NCBI RefSeq assembly: GCF_024139115.2
Contig: NC_085141.1
Coordinates: 407,923,612 to 407,987,611 of the forward strand
Source of the DNA: Armigeres subalbatus
Lineage: Eukaryota; Arthropoda; Insecta; Diptera; Culicidae
Reading direction: 5' to 3'
Length of the DNA stretch: 64,000 nt
Within the stretch, counting starts at the first letter, position 1, and each line of letters starts with the position of its first letter. A model generated the notes under the pieces. It was not told the origin of the DNA. It saw only the letters and a list, made by a program, of their open reading frames with translations, and searched no databases. Position numbers and translations under genes: made by a program. Below, one piece after another: positions 34,610-47,239 of this stretch.

Positions 34610-37600
34610 CAGCGGTTCTCAACCTTTTTCTTGACAGGCTCCCAGGCTTTTAAGTAGGCTTCTAAACCTCTTGAAAGAATAATTCCGAGCCCTTTGAAGG
34701 GAGGTTTCCGAGCCTCTTGAAAGGAGGCTTCCGAATCTCTTGAAAGTTGGCTTCCGCGCCTCTTGGTAAAAGGCCTCTGAGCCTCTTGAAGGGAGGCTTC
34801 CGAGCCTCTTTAATGGCGGCTTTTGAGCCACTTAAAAGGAAGCTTCCTAGAATGTTGAAAGGACGCTTCTGAGACACTCGAAAGTGCACTTCCAAGCCTA
34901 TTGAAAGAAGAATTCCGAGCTTCTTGAAGGGAGGCTTCCGGGCCTCTTGAAAGGAGGCTTCCGGGCCTCTTGAAAGGAGGCTTCCGGGCCTCTTGAAAGG
35001 AGGCTTCCGGGCCTCTTGAAAGGAGGCTTCCGGGCCTCTTGAAAGGAGGCTTCCGGGCCTCTTGAAAGGAGGCTTCCGGGCCTCTTGAAAGGAGGCTTCT
35101 GGCCTCTTGAAAGGAGGCTTCCGGGCCTCTTGAAAGGAGGCTTCCTGGCCTCTTGAAAGGAGGCTTCCTGGCCTCTTGAAAGGAGGCTTCCGGGCCTCTT
35201 GAAAGGAGGCTTCTGGCCTCTTGAAAGGAGGCCTGGCCTCTTGAAAGGAGGCTTCCTGGCCTCTTGAAAGGAGGCCTGGGCCTCTTGAAAGGAGGCCTGG
35301 GCCTCTTGAAAGGAGGCCTCCGGGCCTCTTGAAAGGAGGCCTCCGGGCCTCTTGAAAGGAGGCCTCCGGGCCTCTTGAAAGGAGGCCTCCGGGCCTCTTG
35401 AAAGGAGGCCTCGGGCCTCTTGAAGGAGGCCTCGGGCCTCTTGAAAGGAGGCCTCCGGGCCTCTTGAAAGGAGGCCTCCGGGCCTCTTGAAAGGAGGCCT
35501 CGGGCCTCTTGAAAGGAGGCCTGGGCCTCTTGAAGGAGGCCTCCGGGCCTCTTGAAAGGAGGCCTGGGCCTCTTGAAAGGAGGCTTCCGGGCCTCTTGAA
35601 AGGAGGCTTCGGGCCTCTTGAAAGGAGGCTTCCGGGCCTCTTGAAAGGAGGCTTCCGGGCCTCTTGAAAGGAGGCTTCCGGGCCTCTTGAAAGGAGGCTT
35701 CCGGGCCTCTTGAAAGGAGGCTTCCGGGCCTCTTGAAAGGAGGCTTCCGGGCCTCTTGAAAGGAGGCTTCCGGGCCTCTTGAAAGGGGGCCTCCGGGCCT
35801 CTTGAAAGGAGGCCTCCGGGCCTCTTGAAAGGAGGCCTCCGGGCCTCTTGAAAGGAGGCCTCGGGCCTCTTGAAAGGAGGCCTGGGCCTCTCGAAAGGAG
35901 GCCTCCGGGCCTCTTGAAAGGAGGCCTCCGGGCCTCTTGAAAGGAGGCCTCCTGGCCTCCTGAAAGGAGGCCTCGGGCCTCTTGAAAGGAGGCCTGGGCC
36001 TCTTGAAAGGAGGCCTCCGGGCCTCTTGAAAGGAGGCCTCCGGGACTCTTGAACGGAGCACTCCGGGCCTCTTGAAAGGAGGCCTCCGGGCCTCTTGAAA
36101 GGAGGCTTCGGGCCTCTTGAAAGGAGGCTTCGGGCCTCTTGAAAGGAGGCCTCTGGCCTCTTGAAAGGAGGCCTGGGCCTCTTGAAAGGAGGCCTCCGGG
36201 CCTCTTGAAAGGAGGCCTGGCCTCTTGAAAGGAGGCCTCCGGGCCTCTTGAAAGGAGGCCTCCGGGCCTCTTGAAAGGAGGCCTCCGGGCCTCTTGAAAG
36301 GGGGCCTCGGGGCGTCTTGAGTGGGGGCCGCCTGGCCACTTGAAAGGAGGCCGCCGGGCCTCTTGAAAGGAGGCCTCCGGGCCTCTTGAAAGGAGGCCTC
36401 GGGGCCTCTTGAAAGGAGGCCTCCGGGCCTCTTGAAAGGAGGCCTCCGGGCCTCTTGAAAGGAGGCCTCCGGGCCTCTTGAAAGGAGGCCTCCGGGCCTC
36501 TTGAAAGGAGGCCTCCGGGCCTCTTGAAAGGAGGGCGCCGGGCCTCTTGAAAGGAGGCCTCCGGGCCTCTTGAAAGGAGGCCTCGGGCCTCTTGAAAGGA
36601 GGCCTCCGGGCCTCTTGAAAGGAGGCTTCCGGGCCTCTTGAAAGGAGGCTTCCGGGCCTCTTGAAAGGAGGCTTCCGGGCCTCTTGAAAGGAGGCTTCCG
36701 GGCCTCTTGAAAGGAGGCTTCCGGGCCTCTTGAAAGGAGGCTTCCGGGCCTCTTGAAAGGAGGCTTCCTGGCCTCTTGAAAGGAGGCTTCCGGGCCTCTT
36801 GAAAGGAGGCTTCCGGGCCTCTTGAAAGGAGGCCTTCCGGGCCTCTTGAAAGGAGGCCTTCCGGGCCTCTTGAAAGGAGGCCTCCCGGGCCTCTTGAAAG
36901 GAGGCCTTCCGGGCCTCTTGAAAGGAGGCCTTCCGGGCCTCTTGAAAGGAGGCCTTCCGGGCCTCTTGAAAGGAGGCCTTCCGGGCCTCTTGAAAGGAGG
37001 CCTTCCGGGCCTCTTGAAAGGAGGCCTTCCGGGCCTCTTGAAAGGAGGCCTGGCCTCTTGAAAGGAGGCCTGGCCTCTTGAAAGGAGGCCTGCCTCTTGA
37101 AAGGAGGCCTGGCCTCTTGAAAGGAGGCCTGGCCTCTTGAAAGGAGGCTCTGGCTCTGAAAGGAGGCCTGGCCTCTTGAAAGGAGGCCTGGCCTCTTGAA
37201 AGGAGGCCTGGCCTCTTGAAAGGAGGCCTGCCTCTTGAAAGGAGGCCTGGCTCTTGAAAGGAGGCCTGGCCTCTTGAAAGGAGGCCTCTGAAAGGAGGCC
37301 TGGCCTCTTGAAAGGAGGCCTCCGGGCCTCTTGAAGGAGGCCTCGGGCCTCTGAAAGGAGGCCTCCGGGCCTCTTGAAAGGAGGCCTGGCTCTCTGAAAG
37401 GAGGCCTCCAGGCCTCTGAAAGGAGGCCTGGCCTCTTGAAAGGAGGCCTGGCCTCTTGAAAGGAGGCCTGGCCTCTTGAAAGGAGGCCTGGCCTCTTGAA
37501 AGGAAGGCCTCCGGGCCTCTTGAAAGGAGGCCTCTGGGCCTCTTGAAAGGAGGCCTCTTGAAAGGAGGCCTCTTGAAAGGAGGCCTCTTGAAAGGAGGCC

Positions 37601-40600
37601 TCCGGGCCTCTTGAAAGGAGGCCTCCGGGCCTCTTGGAAGGAGGCCTCCGGGCCTCTTGAAAGGAGGCCTCCGGGCCTCTTGAAAGGAGGAGGAGGCTGC
37701 CGGGCCTCTTGAAAGGAGGCTTCCGAGCCTCTTAAAAGGAGGCCTCCGGGCCTCTTGAAAGGAGGCTTCCGGGCCTCTTGAAAGGAGGCTTCCGGGCCTC
37801 TTGAAAGGAGGCGTCGGGCTTCTTGAAAGGAGGCTTCCGGGCCTCTTGAAAGGAGGCCTCCGGGCCTCTTGAAAGGAGGCTTCCGGGCCTCTTGAAAGGA
37901 GGCTTCCGGGCCTCTTGAAAGGAGGCTTCCGGGCCTCTTGAAAGGAGGCTTCCGGGCCTCTTGAAAGGAGGCTTCCGGGCCTCTTGAAAGGAGGCTTCCG
38001 GGCCTCTTGAAAGGAGGCTTCCGGGCCTCTTGAAAGGAGGCTTCCGGGCCTCTTGAAAGGAGGCCTTCGAGTCTCTTGAAAGGAGGCCTCCGGGCCTCTT
38101 GAAAGGAGGCCTCCGGGCCTCTTGAAAGGAGGCCTCCGGGCCTCTTGAAAGGAGGTCTCCGGGCCTCTCGAAAGGAGGCCTCCGGGCCTCTTGAAAGGAG
38201 GCCTTCGGGCCTCTTGAAAGGAGGCTTCCGGGCCTCTTGAAAGGAGGCCTCCGGGCCTCTTGAAAGGAGGCCTCCGGGCCTCTTGAAAGGAAGCCTCCGG
38301 GCCTCTTGAAAGGAGGCCTCCGGGCCTCTTGAAAGGAGGCCTCCGGGCCTCTTGAAAGGAGGCCTCCGGGCCTCTTGTAAGGAGGCCTCCGGGCCTCTTG
38401 TAAGGAGGCCTCCGGGCCTCTTGTAAGGAGGCCTCCAGGCCTCTTGAAAGGAGGCTTCCGGGCCTCTTGAAACGAGGCTTCCGCGCCTGTTGAAAGGAGG
38501 CCTCCGGGCCTCTTGAAAGGAGGCCTCCTGGCCTCTTGAAAGGAGGCCTCCGGGCCTCTTGAAAGGAGGCCTCCGGGCCTCTTGAAAGGAGGCCTCCGGG
38601 CCTCTTGAAAGGAGGCCTCCGGGCCTCTTGAAAGGAGGCCTCCGGGCCTCTTGAAAGGAGGCCTCCTGGCCTCTTGAAAGGAGTGCTCCGGGCCTCTTGA
38701 AAGGAGTGCTCCGGGCCTCTTGACCGGAGGCCTCCGGGCCTCTTGAAAGGCGGCCTCCGGGCCTCTTGAAAGGAGGCTTCCGGGCCTCTTGAAAGAGGCC
38801 TCTTGAAAGGAGGCTTCCGAGCCTCTTGAAAGGAGGCTTCCGGGCCTCTTGAAAGGAGGCTTCCGGGCCTCTTGAAAGGAGGCTTCGGGCCTCTTGAAAG
38901 GAGGCTTCGGGCCTCTTGAAAGGAGGCTTCCGGGCCTCTTGAAAGGAGGCTTCGGGCCTCTTGAAAGGAGGCTTCCTGGGCCTCTTGAAAGGAGGCTTCG
39001 GGCCTCTTGAAAGGAGGCTTCCGGGCCTCTTGAAAGGAGGCTTCCGGGCCTCTTGAAAGGAGGCTTCAGGCCTCTTGAAAGGAGGCTTCCGGGCCTCTTG
39101 AAAGGAGGCTTCCTGGCCTCTTGAAAGGAGGCTTCTGGCCTCTTGAAAGGAGGCTTCCGGGCCTCTTGAAAGGAGGCTTCCTGGCCTCTTGAAAGGAGGC
39201 CTCCGGGCCTCCTGAACAGAGGCTTCCGGGCCTCTTGAAAGGAGGCTTCCGGGCCTCTTGGAAGGAGGCTTTCGGGCCTCTTGAAAGGAGGCTTCCGGGC
39301 CTCTTGAAAGGAGGCTTCCTGGCCTCTTGAAAGGAGGCTTCCTGGCCTCTTGAAAGGAGGCTTCCTGGCCTCTTGAAAGGAGGCTTCCTGGCCTCTTGAA
39401 AAGAGGCTTCCTCGCCAATTGAAGGGAGGCTTCCGTGACCCGCGAAAGGAGGCTTCCTGGCCTTTTCACAGGACGCCTCCCTGCCTCTTGAAAGGAGGCT
39501 TCCGGGCCTCTTGAAAGGAGGCTTTGGGGCCTTTTGAAAGGAGGCTTCCGGGCCTCTTGAAAGGAGGCTTCCGGGCCTCTTGAAAGGAGGCTTCCGGGCC
39601 TCTTGAAAGGAGGCCTCCGGGCCTCTTGAATGGAGGCTTCTGGGCCCCTTGAAAGGAGGCTTTCGGGCCCCTTGAAAGGAGGCCTCCAGGCCTATTGAAA
39701 GGAGGCTTCCGGGCCTCTTGAAAGGAAGCTTCCGGGCCTCTTGAAAGGAGGCTTCTTGAAAGGAGGCCTCCGGGCCTCTTGAAAGGAGGCCTCCGGGCCT
39801 CTTGAAAGGAGGCCTCCGGGCCTCTTGAAAGGAGGCCTCCGGGCCTCTTGAAAGGAGGCCTCTTGAAAGGAGGCCTCCGGGCCTCTTGAAAGGAGGCCTC
39901 CGGGCCTCTTGAAAGGAGGCCTCCGGGCCTCTTGAAAGGAGGCCTCCGGGCCTCTTGAAAGGAGGCCTCCGGGCCTCTTGAAAGGAGGCCTCCGGGCCTC
40001 TTGAAAGGAGGCCTCCGGGCCTCTTGAAAGGAGGCCTCCGGGCCTCTTGAAAGGAGGCCTCCGGGCCTCTTGAAAGGAGGCCTCCGGGCCTCTTGAAAGG
40101 AGGCCTCCGGGCCTCTTGAAAGGAGGCCTCCGGGCCTCTTGAAAGGAGGCCTCCGGGCCTCTTGAAAGGAGGCCTCCGGGCCTCTTGAAAGGAGGCCTTC
40201 GGGCCTCTTGAAAGGAGGCCTTCGGGCCTCTTGAAAGGAGGCCTTCGGGCCTCTTGAAAGGAGGCCTTCGGGCCTCTTGAAAGGAGGCCTTCGGGCCTCT
40301 TGAAAGGAGGCCTTCGGGCCTCTTGAAAGGAGGCCTCCGGGCCTCTTGAAAGGAGGCCTCCGGGCCTCTTGAAAGGAGGCCTCCGGGCCTCTTGAAAGGA
40401 GGCCTCCGGGCCTCTTGGAAGGAGGCCTCCGGGCCTCTTGGAAGGAGGCCTCCGGGCCTCTTGGAAGGAGGCCTCCGGGCCTCTTGGAAGGAGGCCTCCG
40501 GGCCTCTTGGAAGGAGGCCTCCGGGCCTCTTGGAAGGAGGCCTCCGGGCCTCTTGAAAGGAGGCTTCCGAGCCTCTTGAAAGGAGGCCTCCGGGCCTTTG

Positions 40601-42439
40601 AAAGGAGGCCTCGGGCCCCTTGAAAGGAGGCCTCGGGGCCCCTTGAACGGAGGCCTCCGGGCCTCTTGAAAGGAGGCCTCCGGGCCTCTTGAAAGGAGGC
40701 CTCTTGAAAGGAGGCCTCCGGGCCTCTTGAAAGGAGGCCTCCGGGCCTCTTGAAAGGAGGCCTCGGGCCTCTTGAAAGGAGGCCTCGGGCCTCTTGAAAG
40801 GAGGCATTCGGGCCTCTTGAAAGGAGGTATCCGGGCCTCTTGAAAGGAGGCCTCCGGCCTCTTGAAAGGAGGCCTCCGGGCCTCTTGAAAGGAGGCCTCC
40901 CGGCCCCTTGGAAAGGGGCCCTCGGGCCTCTTGAAAGGAGGCCTCCGGGCCTCTTGAAAGGAGGCCTCCGGGCCTCTTGAAAGGAGGCCTCCGGGCCTGC
41001 TGAAAGGAGGCCTCGGGGCCTCTTGAAAGGAGGCCTCCGGGCCTCTTGAAAGGAGGCCTCCGGGCCTCTTGAAAGGAGGCCTCGTGAAGGGAGGCCCCCG
41101 GGCCTCTTGAAAGGAGGCCTCCGGGCCTCTTGAAAGGAGGCCTCCGGGCCTCTTGAAAGGAGGCCTCCGGGCCTCTTGAAAGGAGGCCTCCGGGCCTCTT
41201 GAAAGGAGGCCTCCGGGCCTCTTGAAAGGAGGCCTCCGGGCCTCTTGAAAGGAGGCCTCCGGGCCTCTTGAAAGGAGGCCTCCGAGCCGGGCCTCTTGAA
41301 AGGAGGCCTCCGGGCCTCTTGAAAGGAGGCCTCCGGGCCTCTTGAAAGGAGGCCTTCGGGCCTCTTGAAAGGAGGCCTCCGGGCCTCTTGAAAGGAGGCC
41401 TCCGGGCCTCTTGAAAGGAGGCCTCCGGGCCTCTTGAAAGGAGGCCTCCGGGCCTCTTGAAAGGAGGCCTCCGGGCCTCTTGAAAGGAGGCCTCCGGGCC
41501 TCTTGAAAGGAGGCCTCCGGGCCTCTTGAAAGGAGGCCTCCGGGCCTCTTGAAAGGAGGCCTCTGGGCCTCTTGAAAGGAGGCTTCCGAGCCTCATGAAA
41601 GGAGACTTCTGAACCTTTTGAAAAATGGCTTTCGCACCTTTTTAAAAAAAACCTTCCGAACCTCTTGAAAGGAGTCCTCCGAACCTCTCAAAAAGAGGCT
41701 TCCGAGTATCTTGAAAGGAAGCTTCTGAGCTGCTAAGAAGAACATAGCAAATAGTTTTGAAAATTGATCAACGTGTAAAATTGCATTCGAAATTCAATTA
41801 AGTTTGACTGAATTTTGCAAGCAAGAACAATTTAAATTTATTTCGATTTAAAAGAACAGTAAGATCGATTGATTGTTGCGTTTATCTGCATTCTCCAAAT
41901 ATGTACATGGAAATACATTAAAAACCACAAACGTAGAAAAATGCTTCCAATCCTCTTGGCAACCGAGTTATTCGAAAAAAAAAGAATGCCTTCATGCCTT
42001 TCAAGCGGAGGCTTCCGAACATTTAGACTCTAGCTTTCAGTTCAGAAGCATATTTTTAACATATTGCTCAACATTTTGTTTCGATCAGGTAGATTGCATT
42101 GATTTGGGTGGTAGAGATTAGCGAGAAAGGAAAGAAAGAAAAATAGTTATGTTTGTCTGACTGAACAGCTAGGAGGTTGCCAGCTAGTAGCGTCTGATGA
42201 TGGCTGAAGCGTAGTAAGCCGAAACGCGTAACGCTAAATTTGCTGTTTTGATTTAATTGTCACCGAAAAAAGACAATTAAAACAACAAATATCGTATATA
42301 TGTATCCAGAGATGATAAGTGAGAGACTTGCTCAAAACTTTAAAAATGAGTATTGATTGGAATTGTAATACGTCCGCCATTACGGATTTTTGTCCGAGGT
42401 ACCCCTAGGGGTACATGTACCCCAGGTTGAGAACCGCTG
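34610..42439 (-). mobile_element. hAT-type non-autonomous element B, 7.8 kb, filled by the 23-bp array
   Basis: Left end CAGCGGTTCTCAACC and right end GGTTGAGAACCGCTG are perfect 15-bp inverted repeats. Flanking 8-mers CGGTAGAG (34602-34609) and CGGTAAAG (42440-42447) match at 7 of 8 positions. The right end (GGGGTACATGTACCCCAGG region, GGACAAAAATCCG, CCGCCATTACGGA) is the reverse complement of the left end of element A, and the left end (TTTTTCTTGA) matches A's right end, so B is the same family inverted. About 7.1 kb of the 7.8 kb is satellite. The 700 bp at 41740-42360 is AT-rich non-array DNA absent from A, possibly a further insertion. No transposase. Confidence 0.87.
34640..41735 (-). 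repeat. 23-bp tandem array within element B, ~300 units
   Basis: On the plus strand the unit is GGCCTCTTGAAAGGAGGCTT plus CCG, the reverse complement of A's. Both edges (34640-34920, 41590-41735) are diverged and the middle is highly uniform. Variants are locally clustered: 24-bp units at 36825-37045, GGCCTTCGGG units at 40190-40320, CTTGGAAGG units at 40418-40545, CTTGTAAGG units at 38390-38430. Short units (GGAGGCCTGGCCTCTTGAAA) dominate 37040-37500. In the minus-strand sense none of the three frames contains a stop, so open frames of 509, 634 and 1523 codons arise regardless of indels. Confidence 0.93.
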
Positions 42440-42447
42440 CGGTAAAG

Positions 42448-45400
42448 GAAGGTGGTCGATTGACGCCACCGTGATTATACAAGGAATCCCGTGATGAATT
42501 TAATATTCAGCACCTGATTTTCTACTCCCGTTGCTAAATGCCCAAAACTGTCTCAATAATTTTCGCTTAGTGCTTAAATTTAAGTCGATTGTTCTGCATA
42601 AGTAAGCAAATGATCCAGAAATTGTGTTGCGTTTCTCTTATACCTAGTTGTTCTATTGAGAGCGATTTCAGCAAACCCTGAAATTAAAATGTTATATCAG
42701 GAGATAAGGATTTTCATTTTTTCAGTATTTAGAGTGCAAATTTCTTTAAAAAAAAGAACTTAAATAATAGCCAGCCTTCGCAATTCAATAAAAATCTTGA
42801 ATAATAGCCAAACTTTTGAAACTAAAATAGCCAAAAATTACACCCACGGCGATTTAGAACGTTTTTCCACTGCACTCTATACTTGGTGGCGTGATGAAAA
42901 ACGCATGAATAACGAGCTATAGCAAGTGTACAAAAATGCAAATATTGGCAGGCAGATAAAATATGGCAGATTGCAATGAGCTGGACATGTATGCCGGAAT
43001 AAAGCTATGTTTAGCAGAGAACTTGAAGGAGGACGTCGACACCGCACTCGCTTGTTGTGTGCAATCGAAGGAGACAAGCGTGCGTCCGGTGTTCAGGGAA
43101 ACAGCCCAAGAACGAGAAACCTGGAGTATGACCAATAGCCTATCGCTTCGATTTACGGGTCTACGACTATCATAGGTAGGTATACGTAGGTTCTGTTGCT
43201 GTTGCAGTTGCTGAGGAGTAGATAACCAGTCAACCTACAAATTTGTGCATCGGCTCTTTATTTGAAGTTATATTTTCGACTACTCCGATTTAAATGTTTT
43301 GACAAATCAAAATAAATCCCATTTTAATTCATGGTTCGAGAATTGCAATGCAAATCGAACAGATGTTAATTCTAACAATGAGGAACTGCCTACGCATACT
43401 GACTTCCAAACACAACCAGCTATGCATAAATGTATCGTGACCTGCTACTATTAAAAACTTACGATCATAACAGGAATGGGTATTGGTATAGTATAATGCA
43501 CATACTAAATACCACGATCGCGATCGACAAAACGCTTGGAACGTATGCATGTAATGCACTAACCATAACAAGTTGCGCGTCAGTCTACTATCATCCACTC
43601 AACTCACTGTCACTACCAGCCGGCTTGTTTTGGTATTGATTGCGGTTACCACCAGCAAAGGGGAGTCGTCAGCTCGCTGGAGCGTGAGGCGGTGAAGGAT
43701 AAGAACACACGCGGTGGCACTATGACCGTAATGAATGAAGCGTAGAATTCCTTCGGCTCCGTGCCTCCCCCAGTCGGAGTTACAGCCCAACTGTGAACCA
43801 CCTTGCCCGAAGGTAATAGCAAACCAAAACCAGCAAACGGACAATGAACGACGATCGCGAGCGCGAAACATATGTTTGCAAATGTGGCCACTAGTGCTAG
43901 ATCTGGCCACCGCACCCGCTCCGAAATGGGACCATTTGGAGTAGATTGGCGTAATTTGCTCGAAACGATCCAATTTGGACGCCATAGCGCGTAACTACGA
44001 ATCGTATGGAGCATCGCCACTATTATGAATATTTCTTCGAATTGATCGGATTAAATCATCGTCGTCATCCATCGTGTCGTCGTCATCGATCGTTAAGGCC
44101 CAACAAAGCGAGCTGATTGATTGTGTGTGACCGCAATCGGACGAATAGTTAAAAATAATAGTTTTAACAATAAAAATTATTCGATCAAACGTCGACTCCG
44201 GTCCGTGTTATGATGTTCGGTCGGCCAATTTAATTATAACCGTGGCACGCGGAAAATCAATCAAAACTTTTCGCCGATCGCATCGCGTTTGTGAATGGGC
44301 GGTTGTAGATGGGCGTGAGAGCCTTGCAGCAGCTTTTCATTACAGACGCTGAATGAAAAAAAAAAACGAAGAAGAAATCGATGAGCGTGTACGAGGAGGT
44401 ACGAAAACGAGGGCGCCACCACCGGGTCAATCGATGAGGAGGAGATGTTTTGTATTTTGCGAATTTCCAAAGTCATCATGTAGTTTAGTTGATCAGTTGG
44501 TGATGATGTTAGCGTGAGTTTATTTAGGTAGGTATTTAGATATTCGTGAGTGGCATTTAAACGGTACAATTAAAACGAATCGATTATGCCAGGGTTAAGA
44601 CAGGTGAACAATTATTTAGCTGAATTTTATTCGACGGTTAGTTATTAGTGATTAGTAACGATCGTAGGTACCATGGGGTATTAAATAATGTGAAATATAT
44701 GGCAAGATCTTTTCATGAGAAATTCGACAACATCTTGGGGTTAAAAACACTTATAATGAAAAGACATTACATAGGTCACCATTTTTTTATTTTGAAGAAT
44801 TGTATTTGTTTTCTACTGTTGTGTTTTTTCAAGAATAAACACGCATGTTAGCAACTTCCGAAATTGATGCTTCATTCATTTCTTCGGAGATGAGATGAAT
44901 TCGATTCAGTGAGATGGAGAATGAAACCCTGATTTTGTTGGAAAGCATCGAAACAATGAGTTACAATTATTGGTCATTATCGCTTCTTAATAAAAAGTAA
45001 ATTGGATTTTTCTCACCTCTGTTCTTTTCCTGTGTAATTAATCGTTTTGGACCGAAACAAGTTAATATTTCGGGCAAATTATTTGAATTATATTTTTTTA
45101 AGACAGATGTTTTATTAACTAGAAAAATACGTCAGGACGAGGTTCTGCCTTATACGAAAAAGATCGTGAATCCAAGTCTAAGTCGGCCCATTTCCTACTT
45201 TTTCTTTCTCAGGAAAAAACAATCAATGCATGTGAAGAATGTGTGTTGATTCCGCAAAATGATAGGACCTTAATCACTGACAGTTACATTTTTATCAATC
45301 TTATGTTCACTTATATTCCATAAGAAAGGCATCGTAATCTCTGGATGAATTGATTTGGGACCTATGACGTGTGTTCTGAGGAGGGTAAGAAAAATGTAAT

Positions 45401-45890
45401 GCAAAAAAAAACCTAACCTGAAAGTGAGAATGAAACACATTCGAAGGAGAACACATTGTGAATAGGAGCAATTAATGGATAATTGCACACGGAAGGCGGT
45501 TCACACTTTTTTTCTTTTTCATCTTGCAATTTTGTTTAAACGGTTTTTGATGTGCTCCGCGGTTCACGGTTTGCCAATCTTTGGTCGTAGAATTGGATAA
45601 TTATTGTTTACAAGCATATATGAAGATTGAAGGTACAGATACATATCATATTCGGAATCAGGTCATTTCCATCGGCATACAAGCTGAGTATACAACGAAG
45701 CCACAAATCGACCATCTGGAAATCCACGAACTTTTTTTTGTACTCTTATTTTTTCAAGGGCACGGATCGATAGAACTATTACGCACACTTTATGAAACAA
45801 TGATAGATCATAAGGTTACAGTCAATCGATTTAAGATTCACCTAAAAAGAATACAACTCTTACATTTTATATTGAATTATTAAATTTTAA
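42448..45890. other. Single-copy-looking DNA, about 3.4 kb, no confident gene
   Basis: G+C rises at 43640-44010, where minus-strand frames of 124-128 codons overlap in different phases without a recognisable domain. 44887-44925 is a short relative of the repeat near 2140-2180. Otherwise nothing can be supported. It could be intergenic or intronic. Confidence 0.25.
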
Positions 45891-45947
45891 ATTAAATTTT
45901 AAATTAAATTTTAAATTAAATTTTAAATTAAATTTTAAATTAAATTA
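45884..45947 (+). repeat. AT microsatellite (ATTTTAAATTAA)n
   Basis: About five near-identical units of TTTTAAATTAAA lie directly before the left end of the next mobile element. Confidence 0.8.
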
Positions 45948-46019
45948 CAGCATACCTCGATATAACGTAACTCAATTTTTATTTTCGTTACGTTATATCG
46001 AGGTTACGTTATATCGAAG

Positions 46020-46880
46020 CAATTTTTTTTTCTCAAAATTTTTTTCAAATATTTTTTTATAAAAGAATTATAACCTAAAATCAATGTTATCCATCCATTA
46101 GGGTGTTCCAACCTTTCTTACTCAACTTTATTTTTTTTTATTTTTTTATATTTTTTGTTTCTGTTTTTTATTTGCTTACCTATTTTTTTTCCATGTTCTT
46201 TTTTTTCTTTTCTTTTCTTTTTTATCTTAGAATATTTTTTAAATCAGTTAAACGAATATTTTTTTAATAAGAATAAACTTAAATTTAATATTATTCTAGA
46301 TTACCATTTTTTATTCATGAAAGTAGAACTCAAGTTCATAACAATTCACAAACCAGTTCGTAACAGCAAAACAATATTTCTGCACTGAAGCCTGTTTACT
46401 ATTGTGTGATAATTACGATGCCCATGATATTAGTACGCATCTGATGCAGCGAGAACTGATTAGTCAGTGGCCAATTGTTCTATTCCGCGTATCTGATTAC
46501 CATAATAAACCCATTGAGGGCTGCTTGTTCCAACTCGTTTACATATTCGTTATCATTTCCAAAACTCGCAGATTGTGGCTTCTTCATGCGTTTACATTGA
46601 CTGCCTTGTGTTGTCACCGGCATAATGTCGGTGAGCTACCTTCTCATCATTGCTTCTCAGTGTGCCTCTTAAGACTGACAGTGGTACATCATCCTCATTC
46701 TCGACTTCATGGAGCATTGTAAAGAATGTTGTAAGATTTGAGAATCAAGTCAGCTGGAACAACCTCCCACGCTTTGGCGAACAAAAGATCTTCTATGTTG
46801 ATGGGCTATGGTAGGTTGGTCAGAGGAGGTGCCCGCGGACTCGAAAATAGACGAAGCGACTCTGATGAATCTCTAAAAAC
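46020..46880. other. T-rich low-complexity stretch and unassigned DNA
   Basis: 46020-46260 is dominated by T runs and TTTTC repeats. 46390-46880 is more balanced, but I recognise no coding sequence in it. Confidence 0.35.
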
Positions 46881-47239
46881 ATGTTGACCAACCATGTAGA
46901 GGGGGAGGACCCAAAACTTGACGTGGTAACGGAAATTACTGACATAATCACAAGAATTTCAAACTCGTCGTGCTGATTCTCTGCGACCTAGTTACAATGG
47001 CTAGGCAGCAGTGAAAGTCTCTGCTAATGTCTAGTCAGGATGCGGAACGTGAGATACGCCTCCTTATTGGTTAGAAGGAGTTGGTGGTGCGAATCTTAAA
47101 GTGAGTAAGGTTGTGCAGGATGCCACCCCAAAACATTAAGTGTAGTAATCCCACCGACTGAATTTCATCGGTATACTATAGGACAACCGTCCCTGGTGGA
47201 AAATTGCCATCCCTAAAAAGCCGAAAATGAAAACGAAGT

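Noticed and set aside
34810..41596. Minus-strand frames of 509, 1523 and 634 codons as giant repetitive proteins
   Set aside because: They are produced by a stop-free 23-bp tandem unit inside transposon ends; period, composition and tolerance of indels all follow from the DNA repeat.
43599..44020. Minus-strand frames of 124-128 codons
   Set aside because: Two overlapping phases are open at once, which suggests chance or composition. No domain or splice context supports either.
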